Assembly: GCA_945876985.1 (NCBI GenBank)
Contig: CAMCQX010000054.1
Location: 1 to 8,403, forward strand
Reading direction: 5' to 3'
Length of the DNA stretch: 8,403 nucleotides
DNA from: Chitinophaga pinensis
Lineage (GTDB): Bacteria > Bacteroidota > Bacteroidia > UKL13-3
Shown here: positions 1 to 6,546 of the stretch, piece by piece
Position numbering within the stretch: position 1 is the first letter of the stretch
How the letters are laid out: each line of letters begins with the position of its first letter
Notes under the pieces: model-generated
The model's database searches: none
Told to the model about the DNA's origin: nothing
The model's input: only the letters and a program-made list of their open reading frames with translations
Program-made: the position numbers and the translations under genes

Positions 1-700
1 TTTCAACAATAGATCTACCGGAAATAATTTAAGTTATTACTGGAACTTTGGCGATGGCACTACCTCTACTTTACAAAACCCCATTAAAGTTTATAACAAA
101 ACGGATACTTTTTTGGTATGCTTAACAGTTAGAAATATGTTTGATTCTAGTTGTTTTAACACAAAATGTTCAACAATTGTAAGTGGTGTTGCCAATACTC
201 CTTGTGTGGCAGATTTTAGAGATACCGTTGTTGGGACTTCTGTTTATTTCAACAATAGATCTACCGGAAATAATTTAAGTTATTATTGGAACTTTGGCGA
301 TGGCACTACTTCTAATTTACAAAACCCCATTAAAGTTTATAACAAAGTTGATACTTTTTTGGTATGCCTAACAGTTAGAAATATGTTTGATACTACTTGT
401 TTTAACACAAAATGTTCAACAATTGTAAGTGGTGTTGCCAATACTCCTTGCGTGGCATATTTTATAGATACTGCTGAAATTGACACTAATGCAGAAATTT
501 TTGTTTATTTCAACAATCAATCTACTGGAAATAATTTAAGTTATTATTGGGATTTTGGCGATAGCACTACTTCTACTATAGAATATCCTATTCATAAATA
601 TACCAAATCAGGGTTTTATTTGGTTTGTTTAACAATTTTTTCTAATTCACCGGATTCTTGTACTCATACTTATTGCGATAGCATTCTAATAAATTCAGGT
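1..700 (+). repeat. Tandem PKD-coding repeat, ~246-bp and ~261-bp units
   Basis: Three direct copies begin at the same motif, tttcaacaat, at 1, 247 and 508. Units 1 and 2 differ by roughly ten substitutions over their first ~210 bases, mostly silent or conservative. Unit 2 is longer by 15 bases near its end (five extra codons before the next VYFNN). Unit 3 is more diverged after the FGD motif. All spacings are multiples of three, so copy number can change without breaking the frame. The array probably extends upstream of the window. Confidence 0.92.
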
Positions 701-973
701 ACTAACATAAAAAATCAAGAAGTAGTAACACTAAGTACTATTTATCCAATCCCAGCAAATGATGAAATAAATTTGGATTTAAATAGTCTTTTAGCTCAAG
801 AAATAAACTTTGTAATTATTGACATGACTGGTAAAGTTTGTTTGAATAAAGTATATAAAACAGCTATTGGACAAAATAATATAAAATTGGATATTAGTGA
901 TTTATTGGCAGGTTTTTATATTGTTCAAATTGATACCCCACAAGGAAAAATTATTAAAAAAATGATTAAATAG
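2..973 (+). CDS. Secreted PKD-repeat protein with C-terminal type IX secretion sorting domain (5' end outside window)
   Basis: The reading frame is open from the first bases of the window, so the first in-frame ATG (113) is internal and the gene is truncated on its 5' side. The visible 323 residues hold three PKD-type beta-sandwich units. Each carries the signature YYWxFGDxTT, followed by a Y/F-L-V-C-L-T strand. Units start at about residues 1, 83 and 170, and the first two are nearly identical. The last ~77 residues (247-323) match the T9SS type A sorting domain: an IYPIPANDEINL start, a VIIDMTGK strand, LLAGFYIVQI and a basic KIIKKMIK end. By family knowledge, this domain directs export across the outer membrane by the Por system and is usually cleaved off with attachment to the surface. 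PKD units typically act as spacers or carbohydrate/protein binding modules. Any catalytic or adhesive domain would lie upstream. A strong terminator follows, so it is the last gene of its transcript. The sorting-domain call is firm; the protein's role is unknown. Confidence 0.9.
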   Translation, partial: FNNRSTGNNLSYYWNFGDGTTSTLQNPIKVYNKTDTFLVCLTVRNMFDSSCFNTKCSTIVSGVANTPCVADFRDTVVGTSVYFNNRSTGNNLSYYWNFGDGTTSNLQNPIKVYNKVDTFLVCLTVRNMFDTTCFNTKCSTIVSGVANTPCVAYFIDTAEIDTNAEIFVYFNNQSTGNNLSYYWDFGDSTTSTIEYPIHKYTKSGFYLVCLTIFSNSPDSCTHTYCDSILINSGTNIKNQEVVTLSTIYPIPANDEINLDLNSLLAQEINFVIIDMTGKVCLNKVYKTAIGQNNIKLDISDLLAGFYIVQIDTPQGKIIKKMIK

Positions 974-990
974 TTTTTTTTAAATACAAT

Positions 991-1030
991 AAGACAGTAG
1001 GTTTGATTAAAAACTTACTGTCTTTTGTTT
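991..1030 (+). terminator. Rho-independent terminator after the PKD/T9SS gene
   Basis: A 14-bp stem pairs 991-1004 with 1011-1024, with one G-U pair and a 6-base gattaa loop. It is followed by a T-rich tract (ttgttttgttt). It lies 18 bases after the stop codon at 971-973 and separates this gene from the sigma operon. The same DNA carries a -7 promoter motif, listed separately. Confidence 0.85.
998..1005 (+). promoter_or_regulatory. Candidate -7 promoter element (TAGGTTTG) for the sigma-factor operon
   Basis: TAGGTTTG matches all six fixed positions of the Bacteroidota -7 consensus TAnnTTTG. It lies 38 bases before the ATG at 1044. There is no clear TTG at the -33 position, only a T-run at about 973-981. 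The motif sits inside the left arm of the preceding terminator stem. It is the only good candidate in the short gap before the operon, but an isolated 6-position match in AT-rich DNA can arise by chance. Confidence 0.4.
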
Positions 1031-1043
1031 TGTTTAAATTTAA

Positions 1044-1613
1044 ATGAAGGACCTCCAAGAGATCATAGCAAAATGTAAAAAGCAAGATACCAGGGCAGAA
1101 TATGCGCTGTATAAACTTTGCTTTACTATGCTTATGCCTATTTGTTATAGGTATAGTGCTAGTCGCGATGATGCTTTGGATTTATTGAACAAAGGATTTT
1201 ATAAAATCCTAAAAAACATTACTAAATATAAAGAAGAGTTAGAATTTAGTAAATGGGCAAAAACAATATTAATTAACTCTATTATTGATGAATTTAGAAT
1301 GGCAAAGAAATATAAAGAAAGTCAGCAGGTTACTGACTTTACAGTCTTTAATAATATTGATCATCCGTTTGATATTAACAAAGCTGAGCAAAAATTAAGT
1401 GCAGAAGAGGTAATATCTCAAATTGGTAAATTACCAAATATGAGCAAAGAAGTGATGAATTTATATGTATTTGAAGGATTAAGCCACCGAGAAATTAGTG
1501 TTAGTTTAAACATTAGCGAAGGAACATCCAGATGGCATTTGTCTAACGCTAGAAGTATTTTAAAAGAAAAACTGGGTAATGTTTTGTCATCGTTAAAAAT
1601 GTTAATATTATGA
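1044..1613 (+). CDS. ECF-type RNA polymerase sigma-70 family sigma factor
   Basis: This 189-residue protein has the two-domain layout of extracytoplasmic-function sigma factors and redirects RNA polymerase to a specific promoter set. Region 2 spans about residues 16-86: YRYSASRDDALDLLNKGF, then KILKNI and FSKWAKTILINSIIDEFR, the core-binding and -10 recognition helices. Region 4 spans about 122-178: KLPNMSKEVMNLYVFEGLSH, then REISVSLNISEGTSRWHL, the -35 helix-turn-helix. The LNKGFxKI and LNISEGTSR wording is typical of the Bacteroidota ECF group found beside outer-membrane barrel proteins. The ATG at 1044 is preferred because it follows the terminator and gives a full region 2; no Shine-Dalgarno is present, as is usual in the phylum. 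The stop overlaps the next start (ATGA, 1610-1613), which implies translational coupling with the probable regulator downstream. Confidence 0.93.
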   Translation: MKDLQEIIAKCKKQDTRAEYALYKLCFTMLMPICYRYSASRDDALDLLNKGFYKILKNITKYKEELEFSKWAKTILINSIIDEFRMAKKYKESQQVTDFTVFNNIDHPFDINKAEQKLSAEEVISQIGKLPNMSKEVMNLYVFEGLSHREISVSLNISEGTSRWHLSNARSILKEKLGNVLSSLKMLIL

Positions 1614-2836
1614 TACAAGAGGATGATTTATTTGATGATTTTCTTAGAAAAAAAGAAAAGGAAGTTAATATTCAATTTGAAGAAAATGATTGGATAATGG
1701 CAAAGGAATTGGTTTATAAAAACCGTATGAATAGCAAAAATATAAAACGATTTGTATTGTTCTTTTTTGTGTTGCTATTTAGTGTTATTTCCTATAATTA
1801 TATGATGAAAATAAATGCTAAAAATTCAGAAAATATTACATCAAAAATTTATACTCATTCAACTAATACCAAAGTTAACAAAATACCTGAAAATATAAAT
1901 ATTGAAAGCAATCCAATTAATCACCCAAAGATTAATAAAGCAACTCAATTAATTGTAAATTTAGACAAAGAAAAAATGGATTCAAATAATATAAAAGAAA
2001 CCAAAAAAGAAGACAGGAAAAAGTATAAAAAATATAAATTAGCTAATCATAAAATTAAAAATAATACCCGAAAAAAAGGTGAAGCTGACTTTTATGAACC
2101 AAATACAATTTCTATTTTTGAAAAAATAAATTTACTGAAAGAACAAGAAGAAAATTATTTTTTATTAGAAAATAAACCTTTGTCAAAATTAAACATGTTA
2201 TTAGCGCTTTGCGATACTTGTATAAAACAAAATGATTATCAATTAATAAAAAAATACAAGCAATTGGCCCAACAAAAAATTTGGTTGGAAGCAGGATTAA
2301 CATACTATAATCCTGCTAATTTAGCCTATCAAAATTTTAGCTATTATGCTGGAATTAAATACCAATATTTTTTAAGTTCAAAAACTTTTTTAAGTGGGGG
2401 TGTCTATTTTACTGGGGTAAACCAAAATCAAAAAGAAAGAATAATAAATGAAAAAAATTATGGTTTTGGATTAAACGAAATAACAAAAAACTTACAAACA
2501 ACCCATCTTGACTATTTGGAAGTTCCAATAACAATTGGTTATTTTTTATCAGCTAAACATAGCATACAATTGGGGGTTTCATTCTTATATGTTTTACAAT
2601 CTTACGAAACTTTAAAAACCATCCAAACCATTGAAATGAATAAAGAAAAAACCAATTATTTAAATGGATACAGAAATCATATAAATGAAATTGATATGCA
2701 AATTGCCATATCACACCAATATTATTTACTTAATAACTGGCATATGAATAGTAGTTTTTATTATGGCTTAACAAAGGTTTCTGTAAATGATAATAATAAT
2801 ATTGGCTTCCGGTTGGGGGCTGCCTATAAATTTTAA
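1610..2836 (+). CDS. Probable anti-sigma/sensor protein: inner-membrane helix plus outer-membrane beta-barrel-like domain
   Basis: This 408-residue protein overlaps the sigma gene by 4 bp. Visible parts, in order: an acidic cytosol-facing N-terminus (1-46, EDDLFDDFLRKKEKE then EENDW); one hydrophobic helix at ~47-65 (RFVLFFFVLLFSVISYNYM) with basic residues on the cytosolic side; a ~150-residue Lys/Asn-rich linker (66-215); and a C-terminal region (~223-408) of alternating hydrophobic/aromatic strands such as IWLEAGLTYY, YYAGIKYQYFL and FLSGGVYFTGV. It closes with GFRLGAAYKF; a terminal Phe is typical of outer-membrane barrels. By context it is likely to hold the sigma factor at the membrane and release it on a signal, but no classical zinc anti-sigma motif or named anti-sigma domain is seen. 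The topology is unusual because one chain appears to have both an inner-membrane helix and an outer-membrane barrel. Fold and position support a regulatory role; the signal is unknown. Confidence 0.72.
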   Translation: MIQEDDLFDDFLRKKEKEVNIQFEENDWIMAKELVYKNRMNSKNIKRFVLFFFVLLFSVISYNYMMKINAKNSENITSKIYTHSTNTKVNKIPENINIESNPINHPKINKATQLIVNLDKEKMDSNNIKETKKEDRKKYKKYKLANHKIKNNTRKKGEADFYEPNTISIFEKINLLKEQEENYFLLENKPLSKLNMLLALCDTCIKQNDYQLIKKYKQLAQQKIWLEAGLTYYNPANLAYQNFSYYAGIKYQYFLSSKTFLSGGVYFTGVNQNQKERIINEKNYGFGLNEITKNLQTTHLDYLEVPITIGYFLSAKHSIQLGVSFLYVLQSYETLKTIQTIEMNKEKTNYLNGYRNHINEIDMQIAISHQYYLLNNWHMNSSFYYGLTKVSVNDNNNIGFRLGAAYKF

Positions 2837-2839
2837 AAC

Positions 2840-3940
2840 ATGAAAAATAACGTACTTATATTATTTTTATTACTTGCTTTTTTTTCTTGTAAAAAAAACA
2901 CAGATCCCGTTGCAAACATCAGCAATCCATTATTTTATATAGAGGGATTAATGGATAATCAAAAATTATTATTGGAGGCTGGTGTTGATAGTTTTTACCT
3001 TCAAACAGATTATAATTTAAATTCAACAGATACTATTATGGAATACATCAGTGAGTTTAAAAAGCCATGTGTCAACTGTAAAGAATCCTTTAAAATTATT
3101 ATTAGGAATTATGCATTTGGCTTAAACAAACCCTATGTTTTTGATTCTGTTTTTAATTTAACCAATTATGATTATTACCTTCTTAATTCAAATTCTTATG
3201 AAGGTTCTTTTACTTCTAATGCTTCTGGTTCTGGAGTCATTACACATTTATGGGATTTTGGTGATGGAACTACGGCAACTACAGCCAATCCAACTAAAAT
3301 ATTTCCCAATAACTATAATAATATTATTACTTATACAAGTAGTTTTTCTGGAGGTTGTTCATCGAGCATTGCTAAAAAATTGGATTTTAGTGTTGATACC
3401 CCAATATTAAACTATCCTGAAATTATTAATTACAGCGATAGCTTTGGAAAAGTATTAAACTTTTCATTGAGTGATTCTATTAATATTAAAAAGGTTAATT
3501 GGTATTTTGGTGATGGTGATTCGTTAAGTGGAATGGGGGTTTCACATACCTACACCAATGCAGGCGTTTATTTGGTAAAAGCATTAATCACCCTTTTTTC
3601 AGGCAAACAAATTGAAGTAAATCAAAACATTAATTACAACAATAAAAATTTATGTTATGCTAATTATATCTTTAATATTGTTCCAATACAAAATGTAAAT
3701 CAATTTTCTACCATCATAATGGAATATACCGATAAAAATGGGATGATTTATAGCTCAAAAAATGCTAAACAAAATAGCACTAGTTTTTTCAAATTGTTAC
3801 CTCTTAATCCTTATGTTCTTAACGATAAAAACCAAGCTACTTATAGCTTTAACCTTACTGGAAATGCAGTATTAAGTAATGGCAATCAAAATATTAATTT
3901 TATTGGTTTTAAAAGTAAAATAGCATTTTCACATCCTTAA
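2840..3940 (+). CDS. PKD-domain lipoprotein, third gene of the sigma operon
   Basis: This 366-residue protein starts 3 bases after the preceding stop, so it is almost certainly cotranscribed. The N-terminus is a lipoprotein signal: MKNN, a Leu/Phe-rich core, then FFSC with the lipidated cysteine at 17. The residues after it (CKKNTD) do not contain the K-(D/E)2 surface-export pattern, so which side of the outer membrane it faces is unclear. Two PKD-like units follow: one at ~117-187 with LWDFGDGTTATTANPTKIF, and one at ~205-262 with WYFGDGDSLSG and HTYTNAGVYLVKALI. The remaining N-terminal (~27-110) and C-terminal (~265-366) beta-rich stretches are not recognised. C77 and C80 form a CVNC pair. 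Operon position suggests it partners or loads the barrel/anti-sigma protein, or is a target for the signal sensed; this is inference. It ends directly at a terminator. Confidence 0.85.
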   Translation: MKNNVLILFLLLAFFSCKKNTDPVANISNPLFYIEGLMDNQKLLLEAGVDSFYLQTDYNLNSTDTIMEYISEFKKPCVNCKESFKIIIRNYAFGLNKPYVFDSVFNLTNYDYYLLNSNSYEGSFTSNASGSGVITHLWDFGDGTTATTANPTKIFPNNYNNIITYTSSFSGGCSSSIAKKLDFSVDTPILNYPEIINYSDSFGKVLNFSLSDSINIKKVNWYFGDGDSLSGMGVSHTYTNAGVYLVKALITLFSGKQIEVNQNINYNNKNLCYANYIFNIVPIQNVNQFSTIIMEYTDKNGMIYSSKNAKQNSTSFFKLLPLNPYVLNDKNQATYSFNLTGNAVLSNGNQNINFIGFKSKIAFSHP

Positions 3941-3977
3941 AAAAAATCCCTGCTTTTTTCAAGCAAGGATTTTTTTA
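3941..3977. terminator. Bidirectional terminator between convergent genes
   Basis: It starts at the base after the TAA of the PKD lipoprotein gene. The arms are 3941-3955 (aaaaaatccctgctt) and 3961-3975, with one C-A mismatch and a ttttc loop. The A-run on the left and the T-run on the right mean it can stop transcription from either side. The 582-residue minus-strand gene ends at 4019, just beyond. It forms part of the 72-bp duplicated element. Confidence 0.85.
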
Positions 3978-4012
3978 TCATTGTAATTGTCTAAATATTG
4001 GGCAAGTTAATT
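3941..4012 (+). repeat. Direct repeat copy 1 (terminator plus flanking spacer)
   Basis: This 72-base stretch recurs at 7524-7594. Bases 3964-4012 are identical to 7546-7594 (49 of 49). The remaining ~23 bases differ by two substitutions and one T lost from a T-run. Identity extends ~36 bases beyond the terminator T-run, so hairpin function alone does not explain it. Copy 1 ends 6 bases from the stop codon of the minus-strand lipoprotein gene at 4019. Confidence 0.95.
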
Positions 4013-4018
4013 TTTTTT

Positions 4019-5767
4019 TTATTGCTGTTTTTTAAAAACTAAGTACACATTATCTGCACTTATTTTAAACTGATCAGTAGCTGTTTTTTCAAAGTTCCAA
4101 AAATGATCAAACCCATCTACTTTATATTTTAAACTAGAGCCATCAAAAAGGTAAGTAGCTTCGTTAGATTCTTCTTTAACTAAAGTAGCTGGTGTTAAAA
4201 TATTGCAATTCTCATCAATAGTTTGTCTAATTTGTGAATATTTAATTTGCTCATTTAGTTTAGTTTCATTTATAAAACTCCATTTTATATAAGTATGTTT
4301 TTCCGAATGAGTTACTTTAATTTCTGTAGGTGGAGAAGTTTTATTACAATATTCTATTTGTTCTTCTTCAATCCAATCAAAAATTGTTTTACCATCTATC
4401 TTTCCTTCAATGCAATTCCAAGTTCCTATTAAATCAAAACCAGGTTCCAAAGTTGCGTTATAAGTTTTTTCAATGCTATTGTTTACATTTGCTTGATTGT
4501 ATTTTATAGTAACTGTAAAGTTAGTTTTTACTTTAATAGTTGAACTAGTAGCTTTTAAAAATACATCTGTTCCAATTGCAGATAATTCAACTTTTATATT
4601 TGAGTTTGAAACACTTTTTACTGATAAATATTTAGGGTTTAAATAAAATGTTTTTTGCTTAACAATATTAGAAACTACTAAAAGTTTTTTAGTAGTTGTT
4701 GGTTGTGTTCCCAACACCCAAGATTTTATTTTTAAATAGGCGGTGTAGAAACTTTCAATCTTGTTATTTACTTCTGTAATTCCGTTAAATAATAAAGGGA
4801 AACGACCAGCAGTTTTATCAGTTTCTATAAAATTATTGAAGGTCGCTTTAAAACCAATATTTAGTTTTTGTCCATTAGTAAAATTAAACTCTACAGCTTT
4901 TTTCTGAATAGCATCCAAATCAACAGCTTTACTAAGTAATTTACTTAAGTCTTCATCTATTAATTTGTGTAAAACTGCAATATTTGCAATGGCTGAAATT
5001 GATGCCAATATTCCGAGACCTTTACTTATAAAAGTGGGTTCAGGTGCTAAAAAAAATGCAACGGCTGTCGATACTGATATAATCCCATTAATACGTGCTG
5101 AAGTAAATTTTAAAATAAACATATCTGTTGCATCATTAGGGTCGAATATCGAACCTTTACCTAGAAAACTATCAGGTAAATTGGTTGCTAAACCTTCCGA
5201 AAAATTTGCATTGTCTAAACCATTTGCATTTATAAAATAAGCTAATTGTATTTTTTCTTCATTGGTTAGTTTTGCTGTTATTTCATCTAAACCATTTTTT
5301 AAATAACTAAGATTATTGGCCAAATCTTGCTTATTGGTTAATGCAGAGTTGCCAATATTAGCTTGCAATTGACTTACCTCGGTTTTAAGTAATGAAATAG
5401 TTGTTTCAGGATTTTGAATTGGAACATAGGTTTTTACTGTAAAATTTAAAGTAAATAAACTATTTACCGATAAAGTATATGTGCCAGATGTTAATACAGG
5501 ACAAATAAAACTCCATTCTTTTTCGCTTGATTTATTTAATTCAATTGGTTGATTATTTATTAAACCTGTTAGTTTTTCTTGTGATACATTTTCGCTTGCT
5601 TGAACTGTTACCAGTTGCATTGGCAATAATTCATTCACGCTTAAAACATAGCTCACAATAGTTGTTGTTTCTACACTTTTTTTCTCTTCTTTTTTACAAG
5701 TTATTGTAAACAAAACCACAAATAAAATTGCGAAAATTGTCAATAATTTTTGACTTATTGTATTCAT
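4019..5767 (-). CDS. Large lipoprotein, predicted surface-exposed, with a hydrophobic helical hairpin and a C-terminal lipocalin-like region
   Basis: This 582-residue protein has no recognised family. It has a lipoprotein signal peptide (hydrophobic 8-22, then TITC, lipid cysteine at 24). The CKKEEK that follows fits the C-X-K-(D/E)2-X surface lipoprotein export signal described in Bacteroidota, so display on the cell surface is predicted. Residues ~35-115 look like a small beta-sandwich/Ig-like domain. Residues ~118-170 are mostly helical (SLLKTEVSQLQ, NNLSYLKNGLDEI). Residues ~226-268 form two hydrophobic stretches (INGIISVSTAVAFFL, LGILASISAIANIAVL) joined by PEPTFISKG. Residues ~360-440 are again beta-rich. 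From ~444 the motif DLIGTWN and strands ending NVYLVFKK resemble the lipocalin-like domains common in Bacteroidota lipoproteins. It appears to be transcribed alone: there is a strong hairpin just upstream of its start and a terminator repeat after its stop. The internal hydrophobic hairpin is unexplained; a pore-forming or membrane-inserting role is only one possibility. Confidence 0.82.
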   Translation of the reverse strand: MNTISQKLLTIFAILFVVLFTITCKKEEKKSVETTTIVSYVLSVNELLPMQLVTVQASENVSQEKLTGLINNQPIELNKSSEKEWSFICPVLTSGTYTLSVNSLFTLNFTVKTYVPIQNPETTISLLKTEVSQLQANIGNSALTNKQDLANNLSYLKNGLDEITAKLTNEEKIQLAYFINANGLDNANFSEGLATNLPDSFLGKGSIFDPNDATDMFILKFTSARINGIISVSTAVAFFLAPEPTFISKGLGILASISAIANIAVLHKLIDEDLSKLLSKAVDLDAIQKKAVEFNFTNGQKLNIGFKATFNNFIETDKTAGRFPLLFNGITEVNNKIESFYTAYLKIKSWVLGTQPTTTKKLLVVSNIVKQKTFYLNPKYLSVKSVSNSNIKVELSAIGTDVFLKATSSTIKVKTNFTVTIKYNQANVNNSIEKTYNATLEPGFDLIGTWNCIEGKIDGKTIFDWIEEEQIEYCNKTSPPTEIKVTHSEKHTYIKWSFINETKLNEQIKYSQIRQTIDENCNILTPATLVKEESNEATYLFDGSSLKYKVDGFDHFWNFEKTATDQFKISADNVYLVFKKQQ

Positions 5768-5800
5768 ATTTTTGCAATCTAGTTTAATAATTCATAAAAC

Positions 5801-5837
5801 AAAAAAATCCTTTTAGCACTGCTAAAAGGATTTTTTT
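5801..5837. terminator. Perfect bidirectional hairpin terminator
   Basis: A perfect 17-bp stem pairs 5801-5817 with 5821-5837 around a 3-base act loop. There is an A7 run on the left and a T7 run on the right, so it is symmetric and works in both directions. On the minus strand it would end the transcript of the two-gene unit that stops at 6079, about 240 bases downstream of that stop. It also insulates the 582-residue lipoprotein gene, whose start lies 33 bases away. The core aaaaaatcc...ggatttttt is shared with the other intergenic terminators here. Confidence 0.88.
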
Positions 5838-6078
5838 ATAGTATTGTTATAAAAGAGTTGTCTGATTATATCAAAATTCCACCAGCTAGTGAACCCAGAA
5901 CTAAAGTTTAAAGCACAATCCGATGCATCAAGTTAACGTTTTTTTAAGAACAAAACAATTATAGTTTTTGTTGTACTTTTTTTCTTTTATTAGTTTGTAT
6001 AAGTCAAAACCTAGCACTAGCTATTATGGTTTTGCTCGTTCACTAGTTATGGTACTCAAGATAAATATAGATTGCGTT
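5838..6078. other. Non-coding gap with weak dispersed repeats
   Basis: Together with 5768-5837 this makes a 311-bp interval without a gene. No ORF of useful length or tRNA-like fold was seen. It has short repeats only: ctagtgaac at 5886-5894 is the reverse complement of gttcactag at 6038-6046; agctagtg at 5884-5891 is the reverse complement of cactagct at 6015-6022; and cactagctattatgg at 6015 loosely repeats as cactagttatgg at 6041. It could be the 3' untranslated region of the minus-strand unit ending at 6079, a decayed element, or a small RNA. Nothing decides between these. Confidence 0.4.
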
Positions 6079-6531
6079 TTATTTTGTAAAAACTATTGTT
6101 CCATTACTACTAGTTACTTTTAACCCAGCCGATACACATTCTAAAGTAATAGTAGCGTTGTTTGGCTTAGGCGGTCTAGCAGGTGAATAACCTGTGCAAT
6201 ATACAAAATCTTGAACTGCATCATAAGTAATTGAACATGATTTTCCACTCATTGAATAAGTAAATTTAAAAACCATTGGGCCACATATTCCATTACAGTC
6301 TTTATTAGAAAATGACCCTTTTTTATTACTTGCAAAAGTCCAGATTACACCTTTTGGGTCGCCACAAGCTGGACTATACCATACACCAACGGGGCATGAG
6401 CCAGAGCCAACATCTAAAGTGCCTGCTTCTGCAGCAGCAACAGTATCGGCATCTAATGGATCTTTGCAGCATCCTGCAAATAATAATGTAAGCGAAATAA
6501 ACAATGATAATGTTATAAATATTTTTTTCAT
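6079..6531 (-). CDS. Small cysteine-rich lipoprotein
   Basis: This 150-residue protein has an N-terminal lipoprotein signal: MKK, a hydrophobic stretch, then FAGC with the lipid cysteine at 21. The next residues, CKDP, half-match the K-(D/E)2 surface-export pattern. The mature chain has eight further cysteines (22, 46, 56, 79, 83, 99, 112, 132), an even number consistent with disulfide bonds outside the cytosol. Residues ~48-150 alternate short strands (VGVWYSP, VIWTFASN, KGSFSN, MVFKFTYSM, CSITYD, ATITLECV, LKVTSSNGTIVFTK), similar in rhythm to small lipocalin-like beta-barrels, but no family is recognised. It starts 15 bases after the stop of the upstream minus-strand gene and has no promoter of its own, so it is probably the second gene of a two-gene operon with it. 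Function is unknown. Confidence 0.8.
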   Translation of the reverse strand: MKKIFITLSLFISLTLLFAGCCKDPLDADTVAAAEAGTLDVGSGSCPVGVWYSPACGDPKGVIWTFASNKKGSFSNKDCNGICGPMVFKFTYSMSGKSCSITYDAVQDFVYCTGYSPARPPKPNNATITLECVSAGLKVTSSNGTIVFTK

Positions 6532-6546
6532 ATTTTAATTAATTTT

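Noticed and set aside
113..973. Complete gene starting at the ATG at 113
   Set aside because: The same frame is open to the window start and encodes another PKD unit, so the ATG is internal.
3168..3410. Plus-strand reading frame of 80 codons inside the PKD lipoprotein gene
   Set aside because: It is an out-of-frame shadow, Leu/Ile-rich from AT-rich codons, with no start context.
4965..5240. Plus-strand reading frame of 91 codons
   Set aside because: It lies wholly opposite the 582-residue lipoprotein gene and has no recognisable features.
5774..5800. Promoter for the 582-residue lipoprotein gene (TAGATTGC with an upstream TTG on the minus strand)
   Set aside because: Only TA and TT of the TAnnTTTG motif are matched. 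The TTG spacing of ~19 bases is suggestive but not enough to list.
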